From positions 1 to 30,611 of the forward strand of contig JAEZUC010000175.1 in NCBI GenBank assembly GCA_023443515.1: a stretch of 30,611 nt of DNA, given 5' to 3'. Origin of the DNA: Bacillota bacterium. GTDB taxonomy: Bacteria > Bacillota > Clostridia > Acetivibrionales > DSM-1351. A program made the position numbers and the translations under genes. Below are positions 12,741-21,337 of the stretch, one piece after another. Under the pieces are notes generated by a model. The model was given only the letters and a program-made list of their open reading frames with translations, was not told where the DNA came from and did no database searches. Position 1 is the first letter of the stretch, and the number at the start of each line of letters is the position of its first letter.

Positions 12741-14331
12741 TATATTTCTTTTAATTAAAGCAAACATAATTAATTCCTGGGGAATAAACAAGGCACTAAA
12801 ATCAAAATCCCGCTCAGAAAAGGTAAAGACTGCACTGTTGGGTTTACTTATTGTATACGCTTTTTGTATGCTGGTTTTTACTATGTTTATGTTATACCTA
12901 CCCCTTGGTAAGGTCCTTGCACAGTTGAATTCATTGGAGCTGTTAATAGGTAGCTCTGTTTTGTCAACTACTATGTTCTCGCTTTTTATGAGTATTTACA
13001 AAATACCGGGATATTTGTTTTCTTTCAGAGATTTTGATTTACTAATGTCTCTGCCTGTAAAACCATCGGCAGTACTGGCAAGTAAGATGATTTTTGTTTA
13101 TCTTTCGAACCTTGCCATAAGTGTACTTGTTGGGGCTCCTTCTTTGGTCATTTACGGAATAAATACTCACGGTGGGCCGATATACTATGTTTTTGCAGCC
13201 ATAGCAACCTTGTTTGTACCCCTTATTCCAATATCCATAGGTGCTGTTCTAGCTTATATACTGGGCCGTATATCTTCGAAATTCAGATCCACTAACGTTT
13301 TAATGTTGATAGGCACCTTTGCAATTATCATTGCATTTATGGTTCTGCCCAACATGATTACCGGAATTAATCAAGAGCAGGTTCAGAATGCTATTCCTGC
13401 AATATCGGGTGTGACAAAGGTTCTTTTCTGGACAAATCTGTATATTAAGGCTTTAAGCAACACAAATATTCTGTATCTTGCAGCCTTTTTAGTGGTTAGT
13501 GTGGCGGTTTTTGGAGCGTTTGTTTTTATATTCTCCAAAGGCTTTAAAACTATTAATTCCAGAATGTCCGAAAAATACAAGGCATCTAACTACAAGATTA
13601 CGAGGCTAAAGGCTTCGGGGGTCATGAAAGCGTTGTATATCAAGGAGTTAAGATTCTATCTCTCTTCGTATATATATGTAACCAATACCGCAGTGGGTGT
13701 AATAATGATGCTGGTCTTTTCGCTGGCAGTTGCTATTTTTGGAAAGGATAAGGTTGCGGTGATGCTGGAACTCCCAATGGCAGGTTCGTATGTAGCACCA
13801 GTGGTTGCGCTGGTTTTTGCATTCTGTATCAGTTTCACCTTTGTAACCGCAGCATCGATATCTCTTGAGGGAAAAAATCTTTGGATTATCAAATCCCTTC
13901 CTATAAAAATAGAAAATATACTTTGGAGTAAAATACTCCTCAATATGACGCTTACTATCCCGGCACTTATTGTAAATATAGTTATTGTGGCATTTGCCTT
14001 TAATATGAGTGCTGAAACGATTATTGCTCTGTTTTTGTTCTCGTTGCTATTGTGTATAGTTTCTCCTGTTATTGGTATTCTGGTAAATCTGTACTTCCCA
14101 AAACTTGAGTGGACTTCACAGGTTGCAGTAGTAAAACAAAGCGCAAGTATTTTTGTAACCATGATTATTAACGTTATAATCATGGGAGTCCCTGCTCTAC
14201 TATTTGTTCTTATACAGCCTTCCAACACTAATTTGTTTTTGGAACTGGTTTGTGTTGCTTTGGCTATATTGGCATTTGTACTTATAAAAGCATTAAGTAC
14301 AGTGGGCGTTAAGAAGTTCAAGGAATTATAG
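12733..14331 (+). CDS. ABC-2 type exporter, membrane subunit
   Basis: This is a 532-aa very hydrophobic protein with about 12 predicted membrane segments in two halves, separated by a hydrophilic stretch near residues 275-295. This size and layout match large single-chain permeases of ABC-2 exporters paired with EcsA-like ATPases. The N-terminus reads MNSIFLLIKANI with a short cytoplasmic region before the first helix. Its start overlaps the ATPase gene, so the two form one complex. The substrate is unknown. No terminator is evident before the next gene, which may be read from the same transcript. Confidence 0.85.
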   Translation: MNSIFLLIKANIINSWGINKALKSKSRSEKVKTALLGLLIVYAFCMLVFTMFMLYLPLGKVLAQLNSLELLIGSSVLSTTMFSLFMSIYKIPGYLFSFRDFDLLMSLPVKPSAVLASKMIFVYLSNLAISVLVGAPSLVIYGINTHGGPIYYVFAAIATLFVPLIPISIGAVLAYILGRISSKFRSTNVLMLIGTFAIIIAFMVLPNMITGINQEQVQNAIPAISGVTKVLFWTNLYIKALSNTNILYLAAFLVVSVAVFGAFVFIFSKGFKTINSRMSEKYKASNYKITRLKASGVMKALYIKELRFYLSSYIYVTNTAVGVIMMLVFSLAVAIFGKDKVAVMLELPMAGSYVAPVVALVFAFCISFTFVTAASISLEGKNLWIIKSLPIKIENILWSKILLNMTLTIPALIVNIVIVAFAFNMSAETIIALFLFSLLLCIVSPVIGILVNLYFPKLEWTSQVAVVKQSASIFVTMIINVIIMGVPALLFVLIQPSNTNLFLELVCVALAILAFVLIKALSTVGVKKFKEL

Positions 14332-14415
14332 GAAACAGTTTACTCACTGAGAGTATAATAATGAGTAAGAGGATTTATAGAAATATGTCCTGTAATACGA
14401 ATTGGGGGAGTCAGG

Positions 14416-15231
14416 ATGAGTAGTTTTTATGAATTCATTATTTATCTTACCATATATAGCTTTATAGGTTGGGTTTGCGAGGTAGTGTACTGCTCCATAT
14501 TATCTAAAAGGGTAGTAAACAGAGGCTTTCTTGCAGGCCCTGTTTGTCCTGTATACGGTTTTGGTGCAATACTGGTAATATACTTGCTGGAACCTGCTCA
14601 ATCCAGTATACCGGTAATTTTTCTGGCAGGACTTGCACTTACCAGTATACTTGAGTACATAACAGGCTGGCTGCTGGAAGTGTTCTTCAGTACAAAATGG
14701 TGGGATTACTCAAACAAAAGGTTTAATATTAACGGCCGGGTATGTCTGAAAAATTCAGTTTTATTCGGATTATTGTGCGTTGTTCTGGTCAAGGTTCTGC
14801 ACCCTGCAATAACCCATGCTGTTTTACTAATGCCTGAAATCTGGATAAGGGTATCCGCGATAGCACTTATTGCAACTTTTGCAATTGACATGTTATTTAC
14901 TGTTAACACTTTGGTAAATCTTAATGAACGGCTTAAAAAGCTGCATGAATTTACTGAGGACTTGAAAAAGCATGGAGAACTACAGGAATGGTTCAATGAG
15001 AGTGAGCTGTTTAAAAGCTTTGAAAAACTCAGGCTTTTAGCTGAGGAAGGCAGAAATGAGCTGAATATGAAGTTCAGAGAGAAGTTTGAGGCTCTTAGTC
15101 AGAAAAGAGGCAGTGGACATCGTTTGATTAAAGCCTTTCCAAATATGAAAAGTATAAAGTATGAAGAACAGCTTAACCATCTCAAGGACATGCTAAAGCA
15201 ACTAAGGGAAAAGGCCAAGGGAAAGCAATAA
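14416..15231 (+). CDS. CmpB-like membrane protein (putative ABC-transporter type IV family)
   Basis: This is a 271-aa protein. Residues 1-160 hold about five membrane helices with the family-typical motifs FIGWVCEVVYCSI, NRGFLAGPVCPVYGFGA, LEYITGWLLE and KWWDYS...INGRVCLK. These fit the Pfam family named ABC_trans_CmpB, whose true role is not established despite its name. The last 100 residues are a charged, probably coiled-coil cytoplasmic tail. The ATG follows GGGGAG with good spacing. The gene lies 84 bases after the exporter genes and may be co-transcribed. Confidence 0.85.
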   Translation: MSSFYEFIIYLTIYSFIGWVCEVVYCSILSKRVVNRGFLAGPVCPVYGFGAILVIYLLEPAQSSIPVIFLAGLALTSILEYITGWLLEVFFSTKWWDYSNKRFNINGRVCLKNSVLFGLLCVVLVKVLHPAITHAVLLMPEIWIRVSAIALIATFAIDMLFTVNTLVNLNERLKKLHEFTEDLKKHGELQEWFNESELFKSFEKLRLLAEEGRNELNMKFREKFEALSQKRGSGHRLIKAFPNMKSIKYEEQLNHLKDMLKQLREKAKGKQ

Positions 15232-15241
15232 GCAATATGCC

Positions 15242-15394
15242 TTAAATTATTACATTCCAATAAATAACCATATTAACTATTCCATATATTCCATAAAAAA
15301 GAACAAATACCTCTATAATAAGCATTATGTTTGTTATAGAGGTATTTAAAGTCATGCCTTTTAATGTTTCCATAAAATGCTTGAAAGATTTCAT
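15242..15394 (-). CDS. Small 50-aa membrane protein (unannotated size class)
   Basis: ATG at 15392-15394 is preceded by CGGAG 7 bases upstream, a good SD. The 50-codon frame reads a short amphipathic basic start (MKSFKHFMETLKG) and then a hydrophobic stretch of about 25 residues (IMLIIEVFVLFYGIYGIVNM). It ends at TAA 15242-15244, convergent with the gene ending at 15231. It resembles a single-pass small membrane protein or type I toxin-like peptide. A perfect inverted repeat (15305-15347) lies inside it, which could instead mean the region is a non-coding hairpin. Confidence 0.42.
   Translation of the reverse strand: MKSFKHFMETLKGMTLNTSITNIMLIIEVFVLFYGIYGIVNMVIYWNVII
15305..15347. repeat. 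Perfect 14-bp inverted repeat
   Basis: AAATACCTCTATAA (15305-15318) and TTATAGAGGTATTT (15334-15347) pair perfectly around 15 bases. On the minus strand a T run (GTTCTTTTTTATGG) follows within five bases, so it may be a leftward terminator. On the plus strand it follows the 14416-15231 gene but lacks a T run. Confidence 0.6.
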
Positions 15395-15475
15395 ATATAA
15401 CTCCGTAAAAATGCAAATAATAGTTTTAAATGAGCGTATCAGGTTATTAATACAATACGTAAATTAGAGATTAAC

Positions 15476-15563
15476 ATAACGTTATTATGTGTATTGTGCA
15501 AGGTTTAAATAATGCACAATTATAGGTAACCATTTTACGTTTGCTTTATACGATATTACCTAT
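15476..15563. promoter_or_regulatory. Operator-like repeats upstream of the sugar operon
   Basis: Three symmetric sites lie 40-125 bases before ATG 15602: the palindrome ATAACGTTAT (15476-15485), ATTGTGCA/TGCACAAT (15493-15500 and 15513-15520), and ATAGGTAA/TTACCTAT (15522-15529 and 15556-15563). Central-CG palindromes are typical of LacI-family operators. A clear -35/-10 pair was not found. TTGCTT (15541) with TAGTAT (15563) is a weak option. Confidence 0.45.
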
Positions 15564-15601
15564 AGTATTACCATATCACATTATTTCAAGGAGGAATAAG
15601 G

Positions 15602-16921
15602 ATGAACAAAATGTCAGTGGCAAAAAGAGGAACAGCATTTATACTGGCGGGAGCATTAACAGTGGGAATGGTGGCATGTGGCAAGAATACAACAGGTAAC
15701 AATGCTACAGGAACAACTAATAATGCAGGTGGAAATAATGCTAAAAATGTGGAATTAAAATTCAGCCATATTTGGGGATCGGCAGCTGACCCATTTACAC
15801 CGGCAGCTAAGAAAGTTATCGAAGACTATGAGAAGGCAAATACAAATGTAAAAATTAAGGTTGATACTAACGAAAATGAAGCATATAAAACAAAGATTAA
15901 AGCGATGGCAGCAGCAAATGAGCTTCCTGATATTTTTTCTACATGGGGTGGTGGTTTTTCTGAACCATTCGTTAAGTCGAATTCAGTAGTAGCCCTTGAC
16001 GTGACCGAAGATATGAAAAATAAGATGGTTAACGGTGCGTTAACCAATGTGACTTATGATGGAAAGGTTTACGGATTACCATTTTTTCTATCATGTGGAG
16101 CATTGTTTATAAATACAGAACTTTTTGAGAAGAACGGAGTCAAGGTTCCTACTACCTGGGAAGAACTTCTTACAGCTGTAAACACCTTCAAGTCCAAAGG
16201 AATAACTCCTATGGCTGTTTCAGGTAAGGACAAGTGGACAATAGCAATGTACTTTGATGTAATGGCATTGAGAGCAGCAGGACCTGAGAAGGTTACAAAA
16301 ACTCTTACAAAGCAAGGTTCATTCAAAGATCCTGAATTCTTGAATGCTGCTAACAGATTTAAAGAGTTAATTGATGCAGGTGCATTCTCAAAGGGTGCTG
16401 CAGGTGTTTCCAATGACGAAGCTGAAGTACCATTCTTTGACGGAAAAATTCCAATGATGTTCAAAGGTAGCTGGACTGCAGGAAAAGCAGGCTCAAAGGA
16501 TTCAAAGGTTGCAGGAAAAATCAAGGCAATATCCTTCCCGTCAATACCGGGTGGTCTTGGAAATCCAAAGCAGTTTACAGGAGGTGCTGTTGACGCTGTA
16601 ATGGTAAGTGCAAATTCAAAGAACAAAGAAGAAGCACTTAAATTCCAGAAGTACTTTGCTGAAAATATGTCCAAGGAATCATACCTTACAGGTGCATCAA
16701 TGCCTGCGTGGAAAACAGATGTCGACACAAGCAAGCTGAACCCTTCACTTGTTGATGTTGTTAATCTGACTAAGGATGCTGAATCATTTACAATCTGGTG
16801 GGATACACTCCTTGCCGGTAAAGACACAGAGACTTATCTGAATTCTTTGCAGGAATTGTTTATGGGTTCAAAAACTCCTCAACAGTTTATTGACAGCTTG
16901 CAAAAAATTTACAATAAATAA
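15602..16921 (+). CDS. Sugar ABC transporter, solute-binding lipoprotein
   Basis: This is a 439-aa protein of the family 1 extracellular solute-binding type. The signal peptide (1-25) ends in lipobox VGMVAC with the lipid-anchored Cys26. An Asn/Thr/Gly-rich linker (about 28-50) precedes the two-lobed binding domain that opens VELKFSHIWG. IFSTWGGGF, GLPFFLSCGALFIN and PIMMFKGSW-like segments (PMMFKGSWTAG) are family hallmarks. It captures an oligosaccharide for the two permeases that follow. The GH3 partner suggests xylo- or gluco-oligosaccharides, but the ligand is inferred. SD AAGGAGG is strong. A long intercistronic hairpin follows and may keep its mRNA more stable than the permease part. 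Confidence 0.92.
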   Translation: MNKMSVAKRGTAFILAGALTVGMVACGKNTTGNNATGTTNNAGGNNAKNVELKFSHIWGSAADPFTPAAKKVIEDYEKANTNVKIKVDTNENEAYKTKIKAMAAANELPDIFSTWGGGFSEPFVKSNSVVALDVTEDMKNKMVNGALTNVTYDGKVYGLPFFLSCGALFINTELFEKNGVKVPTTWEELLTAVNTFKSKGITPMAVSGKDKWTIAMYFDVMALRAAGPEKVTKTLTKQGSFKDPEFLNAANRFKELIDAGAFSKGAAGVSNDEAEVPFFDGKIPMMFKGSWTAGKAGSKDSKVAGKIKAISFPSIPGGLGNPKQFTGGAVDAVMVSANSKNKEEALKFQKYFAENMSKESYLTGASMPAWKTDVDTSKLNPSLVDVVNLTKDAESFTIWWDTLLAGKDTETYLNSLQELFMGSKTPQQFIDSLQKIYNK

Positions 16922-16936
16922 TCAAAGATAAAATAA

Positions 16937-16987
16937 GGCGTCCATTTGTTTGCTTTAGTCAATAACATCTGGCAAAGAATGGACGCC
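16937..16987 (+). promoter_or_regulatory. Intercistronic stem-loop between binding protein and permease genes
   Basis: GGCGTCCATT (16937-16946) pairs perfectly with AATGGACGCC (16978-16987), and the stem extends through TTTGC/GCAAA. No T run follows. In binding-protein operons such structures are known to protect the upstream mRNA and give excess binding protein. Confidence 0.75.
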
Positions 16988-17026
16988 AAATCATATGAAC
17001 AAACTTTATAGAAGGAAGTGAGTTTA

Positions 17027-17908
17027 GTGGATAGAGTTTTAGGCAATAAGAAAGCAATAGTATTTTTCCTGTTTCCGGCTTTAGTTATATTTATTGGATT
17101 AATAATAATACCTATCGTAATGTCAACGTACTACAGCATGCAGGAATGGTCGGGATTTGGCAAAGGTACTTTTATAGGTCTGCAAAACTATAAAGGACTT
17201 CTTTCTGATCCGATATTTATAAAAGCAGCAGTAAATTCACTAATTTTAGCAATTGCATCGGTGTTTATACAGCTTCCGATTTCGTTGCTTTTGGCCCTTA
17301 CACTTGCAAAAGGTGTTAAATTTGAAAAGAGTCTTGTAACTATCTACTTTATACCCGTTATTATTTCTACAGTTGTTATAGGACAACTCTGGATGAAAAT
17401 ATATAATCCCGATTATGGAATTTTAAATTTATTGTTAAGGAGTATTGGATTGGGCTCTCTTGCATCAGAGTGGCTGGGTGACCCTAAACGAGCACTGACT
17501 GCTACATTTATACCTATAATATGGCAGTACATCGGATATCATATGCTTTTGATGTATGCAGGTATAAAATCAATTTCCACTGATGTTTTTGAAGCTGCAG
17601 TAATTGACGGATCTTCTTGGTGGAATACATCTATGAAAATAACAATACCGATGTTGAAGCCTGTATTAAACGTGTCAGTTATATTTGCTGTTACAGGCGC
17701 ACTGAAAGTATTTGATCTTGTATATGTTTTGACAGGCGGAGGTCCTGCACACGCAAGTGAAGTAATAGGCACATATATGGTAAGCACAATATTTAAAGGA
17801 AACCAGTACGGATATGGTAGTGCTATGGCTGTATTTGTAATCCTTGAATGTTTTGCCTTATCAATTCTTGTAGGTTTATTATTCAGGGAAAAGGAGGAAG
17901 CAAAATGA
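17027..17908 (+). CDS. Sugar ABC transporter permease (MalF-like, CUT1)
   Basis: This is a 293-aa protein with six membrane segments and the cytoplasmic EAA loop (EAAVIDGSSWWNTSMKITIP) that docks the ATPase. GTG 17027 is chosen because GAAGGAA lies 10-12 bases upstream. An earlier in-frame GTG at 17018 abuts that SD. The sequence shows the LF-PAL...YYSMQEW start of MalF-type subunits. Its TGA overlaps the ATG of the second permease (ATGA), so the two are translationally coupled and form the heterodimeric channel. Confidence 0.92.
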   Translation: MDRVLGNKKAIVFFLFPALVIFIGLIIIPIVMSTYYSMQEWSGFGKGTFIGLQNYKGLLSDPIFIKAAVNSLILAIASVFIQLPISLLLALTLAKGVKFEKSLVTIYFIPVIISTVVIGQLWMKIYNPDYGILNLLLRSIGLGSLASEWLGDPKRALTATFIPIIWQYIGYHMLLMYAGIKSISTDVFEAAVIDGSSWWNTSMKITIPMLKPVLNVSVIFAVTGALKVFDLVYVLTGGGPAHASEVIGTYMVSTIFKGNQYGYGSAMAVFVILECFALSILVGLLFREKEEAK

Positions 17909-18759
17909 GTGACATAGTTCAGGATGAAGCATCCAGATATCCTGTATCAAAAATTTTAATGTATATAGCACTTTTTATAGTGGCGGTCATTCAGCTGTTT
18001 CCCCTTTATTGGATGTTTTCTTTCTCTCTTAAGGACAATTCCGAAATTTTCGGTGGAAATCCTATAGGGCTTCCCGGAAAATGGTTGTGGTCAAACTACA
18101 GCAACGCATTAATGCAGGGAAACGTGGGAAGGTATTTTTTTAACAGTGTGATTGTAACAGGAGCTACAATTATATTTACAAGTATAATATCAGTTATGGC
18201 TTCATATGCATTGACCAGAATGGTGTTTAAACTTAGAAAGCCGTTGAATTCACTTTTTGTACTCGGACTCACGGTTCCTCTTCATTCAGCACTGCTTCCT
18301 ATATTCATAATGCTTAGAAATCTTAAAATGGTTAATTCCTATTGGGCTTTGATAGCCCCGTATACAGCATTTGCAATACCAATGGCATTACTTATTTTTT
18401 CAGGATTTATGGGTTCCATTCCTAGAGAAATGGAGGAGGCTGCAGGTATAGACGGTTGTAGCATCTATAAAATATTTTTTACCATCATACTTCCACTCAT
18501 GAGACCGGCGATTGCAACAGTTACAATCTTTACATTCCTTCAGGCGTGGAATGAGCTGATGTATGCTGTTGTATTCATAAGTGATGCAAAATATAAGACG
18601 CTGACAGTTGGTATTCAATCTCTGGCAGGACAATATACTACTGAATGGGGGCCTATAGGTGCCGGCCTGATGGTTGCTACAATCCCAACTCTTATCATTT
18701 ATGCCATAATGAGTAAAAAAGTTCAAGACAGCCTTGTTGTTGGAGCAGTAAAAGGCTAA
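17905..18759 (+). CDS. Sugar ABC transporter permease (MalG-like, CUT1)
   Basis: This is a 284-aa protein with six membrane segments and EAA loop EEAAGIDGCSIYKIFFTIILP. The ATG at 17905 follows AAGGAGG by 7 bases. A frame extending upstream from 17848 lacks such a site. It ends with the family-typical VQDSLVVGAVKG. It pairs with the preceding permease. No ATPase gene is present in the operon, as is common where one MsmX/UgpC-type ATPase serves several transporters. The GH3 gene follows after 94 bases. Confidence 0.92.
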   Translation: MSDIVQDEASRYPVSKILMYIALFIVAVIQLFPLYWMFSFSLKDNSEIFGGNPIGLPGKWLWSNYSNALMQGNVGRYFFNSVIVTGATIIFTSIISVMASYALTRMVFKLRKPLNSLFVLGLTVPLHSALLPIFIMLRNLKMVNSYWALIAPYTAFAIPMALLIFSGFMGSIPREMEEAAGIDGCSIYKIFFTIILPLMRPAIATVTIFTFLQAWNELMYAVVFISDAKYKTLTVGIQSLAGQYTTEWGPIGAGLMVATIPTLIIYAIMSKKVQDSLVVGAVKG

Positions 18760-18853
18760 AGGTACTTTAAAATGTTACTAGGTATGCTGTATAATAGGAT
18801 ACCAAGTGGTGCTATATTATTAAACGCTTTATGCGGAATTGTGGAGGTTTAGA

Positions 18854-20992
18854 ATGGAAAAACCGAAATATTTGGACAAAAGCCTTTCTTTTAAAGAAAG
18901 AGCTGCCGACCTTGTATCAAAAATGACTTTGGAAGAAAAAGCTTCACAACTTAGGTACGACGCACAACCTGTAGAAAGGCTGGGAATTCCCAGATATAAC
19001 TGGTGGAACGAAGCCCTGCACGGAGTTGCAAGAGCAGGTGTTGCAACAGTGTTTCCACAAGCAATAGGAATGGCTTCAATATTTGATGATGAATTTCTTG
19101 AGAAAGTAGCAGATGTAATTGCGACAGAAGGTAGAGCTAAATACAACGAGAGCACAAAGAAAGGCGACAGGGATATATACAAAGGGATAACCTTCTGGTC
19201 ACCTAATGTTAATATATTCAGGGACCCAAGGTGGGGTCGGGGGCACGAAACCTATGGAGAAGATCCCTATCTGACTTCCAGACTCGGAGTTGCATTTGTA
19301 AAAGGCTTGCAGGGTGATGGAAAATATCTAAAAACTGCCGCCTGTGCAAAACACTATGCAGTTCACAGCGGGCCGGAGGATGACAGACATCACTTTAATG
19401 CGGTTGTTTCACAAAAGGATCTGTATGAAACATACCTGCCTGCTTTTGAAACTCTTGTTAAGGAAGCAAAGGTCGAATCAGTTATGGGTGCCTACAACAG
19501 AACAAACGGAGAACCCTGCAACGGGAGCAAAACCCTTTTGAAGGATATTTTAAGAGATGGATGGGGTTTTGATGGTCACGTGGTTTCGGATTGCTGGGCA
19601 ATTAAGGATTTTCATGAAGGACACGGAGTTACCAAGACACCTACCGAATCTGTGGCACTGGCATTAAAGAATGGCTGCGACCTGAACTGCGGAAACATGT
19701 ATCTTCTAATTCTTCTTGCACTAAAAGAAGGAAAAATAACAGAGGAGGATATTGACCGTGCAGCTATCAGACTTATGACAACCAGAATGAAGCTGGGTAT
19801 GTTTGATGATGACTGTGAATTTGATAAAATTCCTTATGAACTAAACGATTCAATTGAGCATAACAAACTTTCACAAGAAGCTGCAAAAAAATCAATGGTA
19901 TTGCTTAAAAATGACGGATTATTGCCATTGGACAGCGGGAAGATTAAAAATATAGCTGTTATCGGGCCGAATGCAGACAGTAGCTTGGCACTAAGGGCCA
20001 ATTACAGCGGGACGCCATCTCAAAATATTACTATTCTTGAGGGTATCCGTAAAAGGGTTTCCGAGGATACAAGAGTATGGTATGCAATGGGCAGTCATCT
20101 TTTCATGAACCGAGATGAGGATCTTGCACAGCCTGATGACAGACTGCAAGAAGCTGTTTCTGCGGCGGAGAGAAGTGATGTAGTTGTTCTGTGCCTCGGA
20201 CTTGATGCTTCGGTAGAAGGGGAACAGAATGATCAGGGTACCGTTATACTTGATGCAGGAGGCGACAAGGCAGATTTAAATCTGCCTGAATCCCAGAAAA
20301 ATCTGCTTAATGCAGTTCTTGCAACAGGAAAGCCTACAATAGTAGCATTGCTCTCTGGAAGTGCATTGACAATTGGGGAAGCAGCTGACAAGGTAGCAGC
20401 CATAGTACAGTGCTGGTATCCGGGTTCAAGGGGTGGCCTTGCATTTGCAGAAATGATATTTGGAGATTACTCTCCTGCAGGAAGACTTCCCGTTACCTTC
20501 TACAAATCTACTGAAGAGCTGCCTCCATTTGAAGATTACTCAATGGAAAACAGAACCTACAAGTTTATGAAAGGTGAAGCCTTGTATCCTTTCGGGTTCG
20601 GCTTATCCTATACAAACTTTGAATACTCTAATATAGTGTGTTCTCAAACTGTAAATAATGGAGAGAACCTGTCTGTATCAGTAGATGTTCAGAATACGGG
20701 AAGTGTTGATTCTGATGAAGTTGTGCAGGTGTATATAAAGGATAATGAAGCTTCGGTAAGAGTCCCTAAACATAGCCTCTGTGGCTTTAAGAGAATTCAT
20801 TTAAGGAGCGGTGAAAAGAAGACCGTGACTTTTGAAATAGATAAAAAGGCAATGACTATAGTTGATGAAGCAGGAAAACGTTATATTGAAAATGGCGAAT
20901 TCACGCTATATGTTGGCGGGTCACAACCTGATAAGGTAAGTGAAAAGCTATCAGGCAAGAAGCCGTTGGAAGTATCTTTTAATGTAAAGTAA
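18854..20992 (+). CDS. Glycoside hydrolase family 3, beta-xylosidase/beta-glucosidase type
   Basis: This is a 712-aa protein. The ATG at 18854 follows GGAGG by 6 bases. An in-frame TTG at 18839 would put the SD inside the gene. The order is the GH3 TIM barrel (about 1-320), the alpha/beta sandwich domain (about 355-590) and a fibronectin-III-like C-terminal domain (about 610-705). The nucleophile is expected at Asp246 in VVSDCWAI. WWNEALHGVAR and AKHYAVHSGPE are substrate-pocket motifs. The SDC form is common in bacterial beta-xylosidases, so release of xylose or glucose from the non-reducing end is likely. No signal peptide is present, so it acts on sugars already imported by the transporter encoded before it. 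Confidence 0.92.
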   Translation: MEKPKYLDKSLSFKERAADLVSKMTLEEKASQLRYDAQPVERLGIPRYNWWNEALHGVARAGVATVFPQAIGMASIFDDEFLEKVADVIATEGRAKYNESTKKGDRDIYKGITFWSPNVNIFRDPRWGRGHETYGEDPYLTSRLGVAFVKGLQGDGKYLKTAACAKHYAVHSGPEDDRHHFNAVVSQKDLYETYLPAFETLVKEAKVESVMGAYNRTNGEPCNGSKTLLKDILRDGWGFDGHVVSDCWAIKDFHEGHGVTKTPTESVALALKNGCDLNCGNMYLLILLALKEGKITEEDIDRAAIRLMTTRMKLGMFDDDCEFDKIPYELNDSIEHNKLSQEAAKKSMVLLKNDGLLPLDSGKIKNIAVIGPNADSSLALRANYSGTPSQNITILEGIRKRVSEDTRVWYAMGSHLFMNRDEDLAQPDDRLQEAVSAAERSDVVVLCLGLDASVEGEQNDQGTVILDAGGDKADLNLPESQKNLLNAVLATGKPTIVALLSGSALTIGEAADKVAAIVQCWYPGSRGGLAFAEMIFGDYSPAGRLPVTFYKSTEELPPFEDYSMENRTYKFMKGEALYPFGFGLSYTNFEYSNIVCSQTVNNGENLSVSVDVQNTGSVDSDEVVQVYIKDNEASVRVPKHSLCGFKRIHLRSGEKKTVTFEIDKKAMTIVDEAGKRYIENGEFTLYVGGSQPDKVSEKLSGKKPLEVSFNVK

Positions 20993-21000
20993 AAAAACAA

Positions 21001-21045
21001 AAATAACAGCCGGGGGAATCGGTTTTCCTCGACTGTTATTTTTTT
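21001..21045 (+). terminator. Terminator of the sugar operon
   Basis: AAATAACAG (21001-21009) pairs with CTGTTATTT (21033-21041), with inner G-U rich pairing CGGGGGAA/TTTTCCTCG. A T run continues to 21045. It follows the GH3 stop by 9 bases. Confidence 0.85.
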
Positions 21046-21262
21046 ATCCGAAAGCAATTTACAGGAAATATATATATATACATAAATAGAAATACAAGGG
21101 TGGGTTTTTATAAAATTATTGGTATAATTTCTTTAATTTTGCCAATTTATCTTAATGGGTAAAAAGTATATAATTAGTTTTAATAATCCAAAAGTAGTTA
21201 ATTAATGCAAAATTATCATGTGTTTAATCGTTGCAAGGGTCACGAAAATACTAGTTGGGCAG

Positions 21263-21279
21263 TATAATCTAATTATAAT
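21263..21279 (+). promoter_or_regulatory. Tandem TATAAT elements before the loaP-like gene
   Basis: Two perfect -10 hexamers lie at 21263-21268 and 21274-21279, 60-75 bases before ATG 21338. Neither has a good -35 at 16-18 bases, so the promoter may need an activator or be weak. The first would start transcription just before the leader fold. Confidence 0.45.
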
Positions 21280-21284
21280 GTAGC

Positions 21285-21325
21285 TTTCCGCAAGTCAAGT
21301 GACAGGGTGAAGCTGTGGAAAAGGA
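21285..21325 (+). promoter_or_regulatory. Structured leader overlapping the SD of the loaP-like gene
   Basis: TTTCCGCA (21285-21292) pairs with TGTGGAAA (21314-21321) with one G-U pair. It encloses two small hairpins, GTC-AAGT-GAC and ACAG...CTGT, giving a three-way junction. The SD AAAAGGA (about 21319-21325) overlaps the closing helix. It could regulate translation, or be the RNA target of the encoded antiterminator. Confidence 0.45.
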
Positions 21326-21337
21326 CGGTAATTTAAG

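Noticed and set aside
13656..14321. Long minus-strand frame of 221 codons inside the exporter gene
   Set aside because: It is a shadow of the plus-strand membrane protein and has no SD; similar shadows at 16069-16827 and 26481-27095 were dropped for the same reason.
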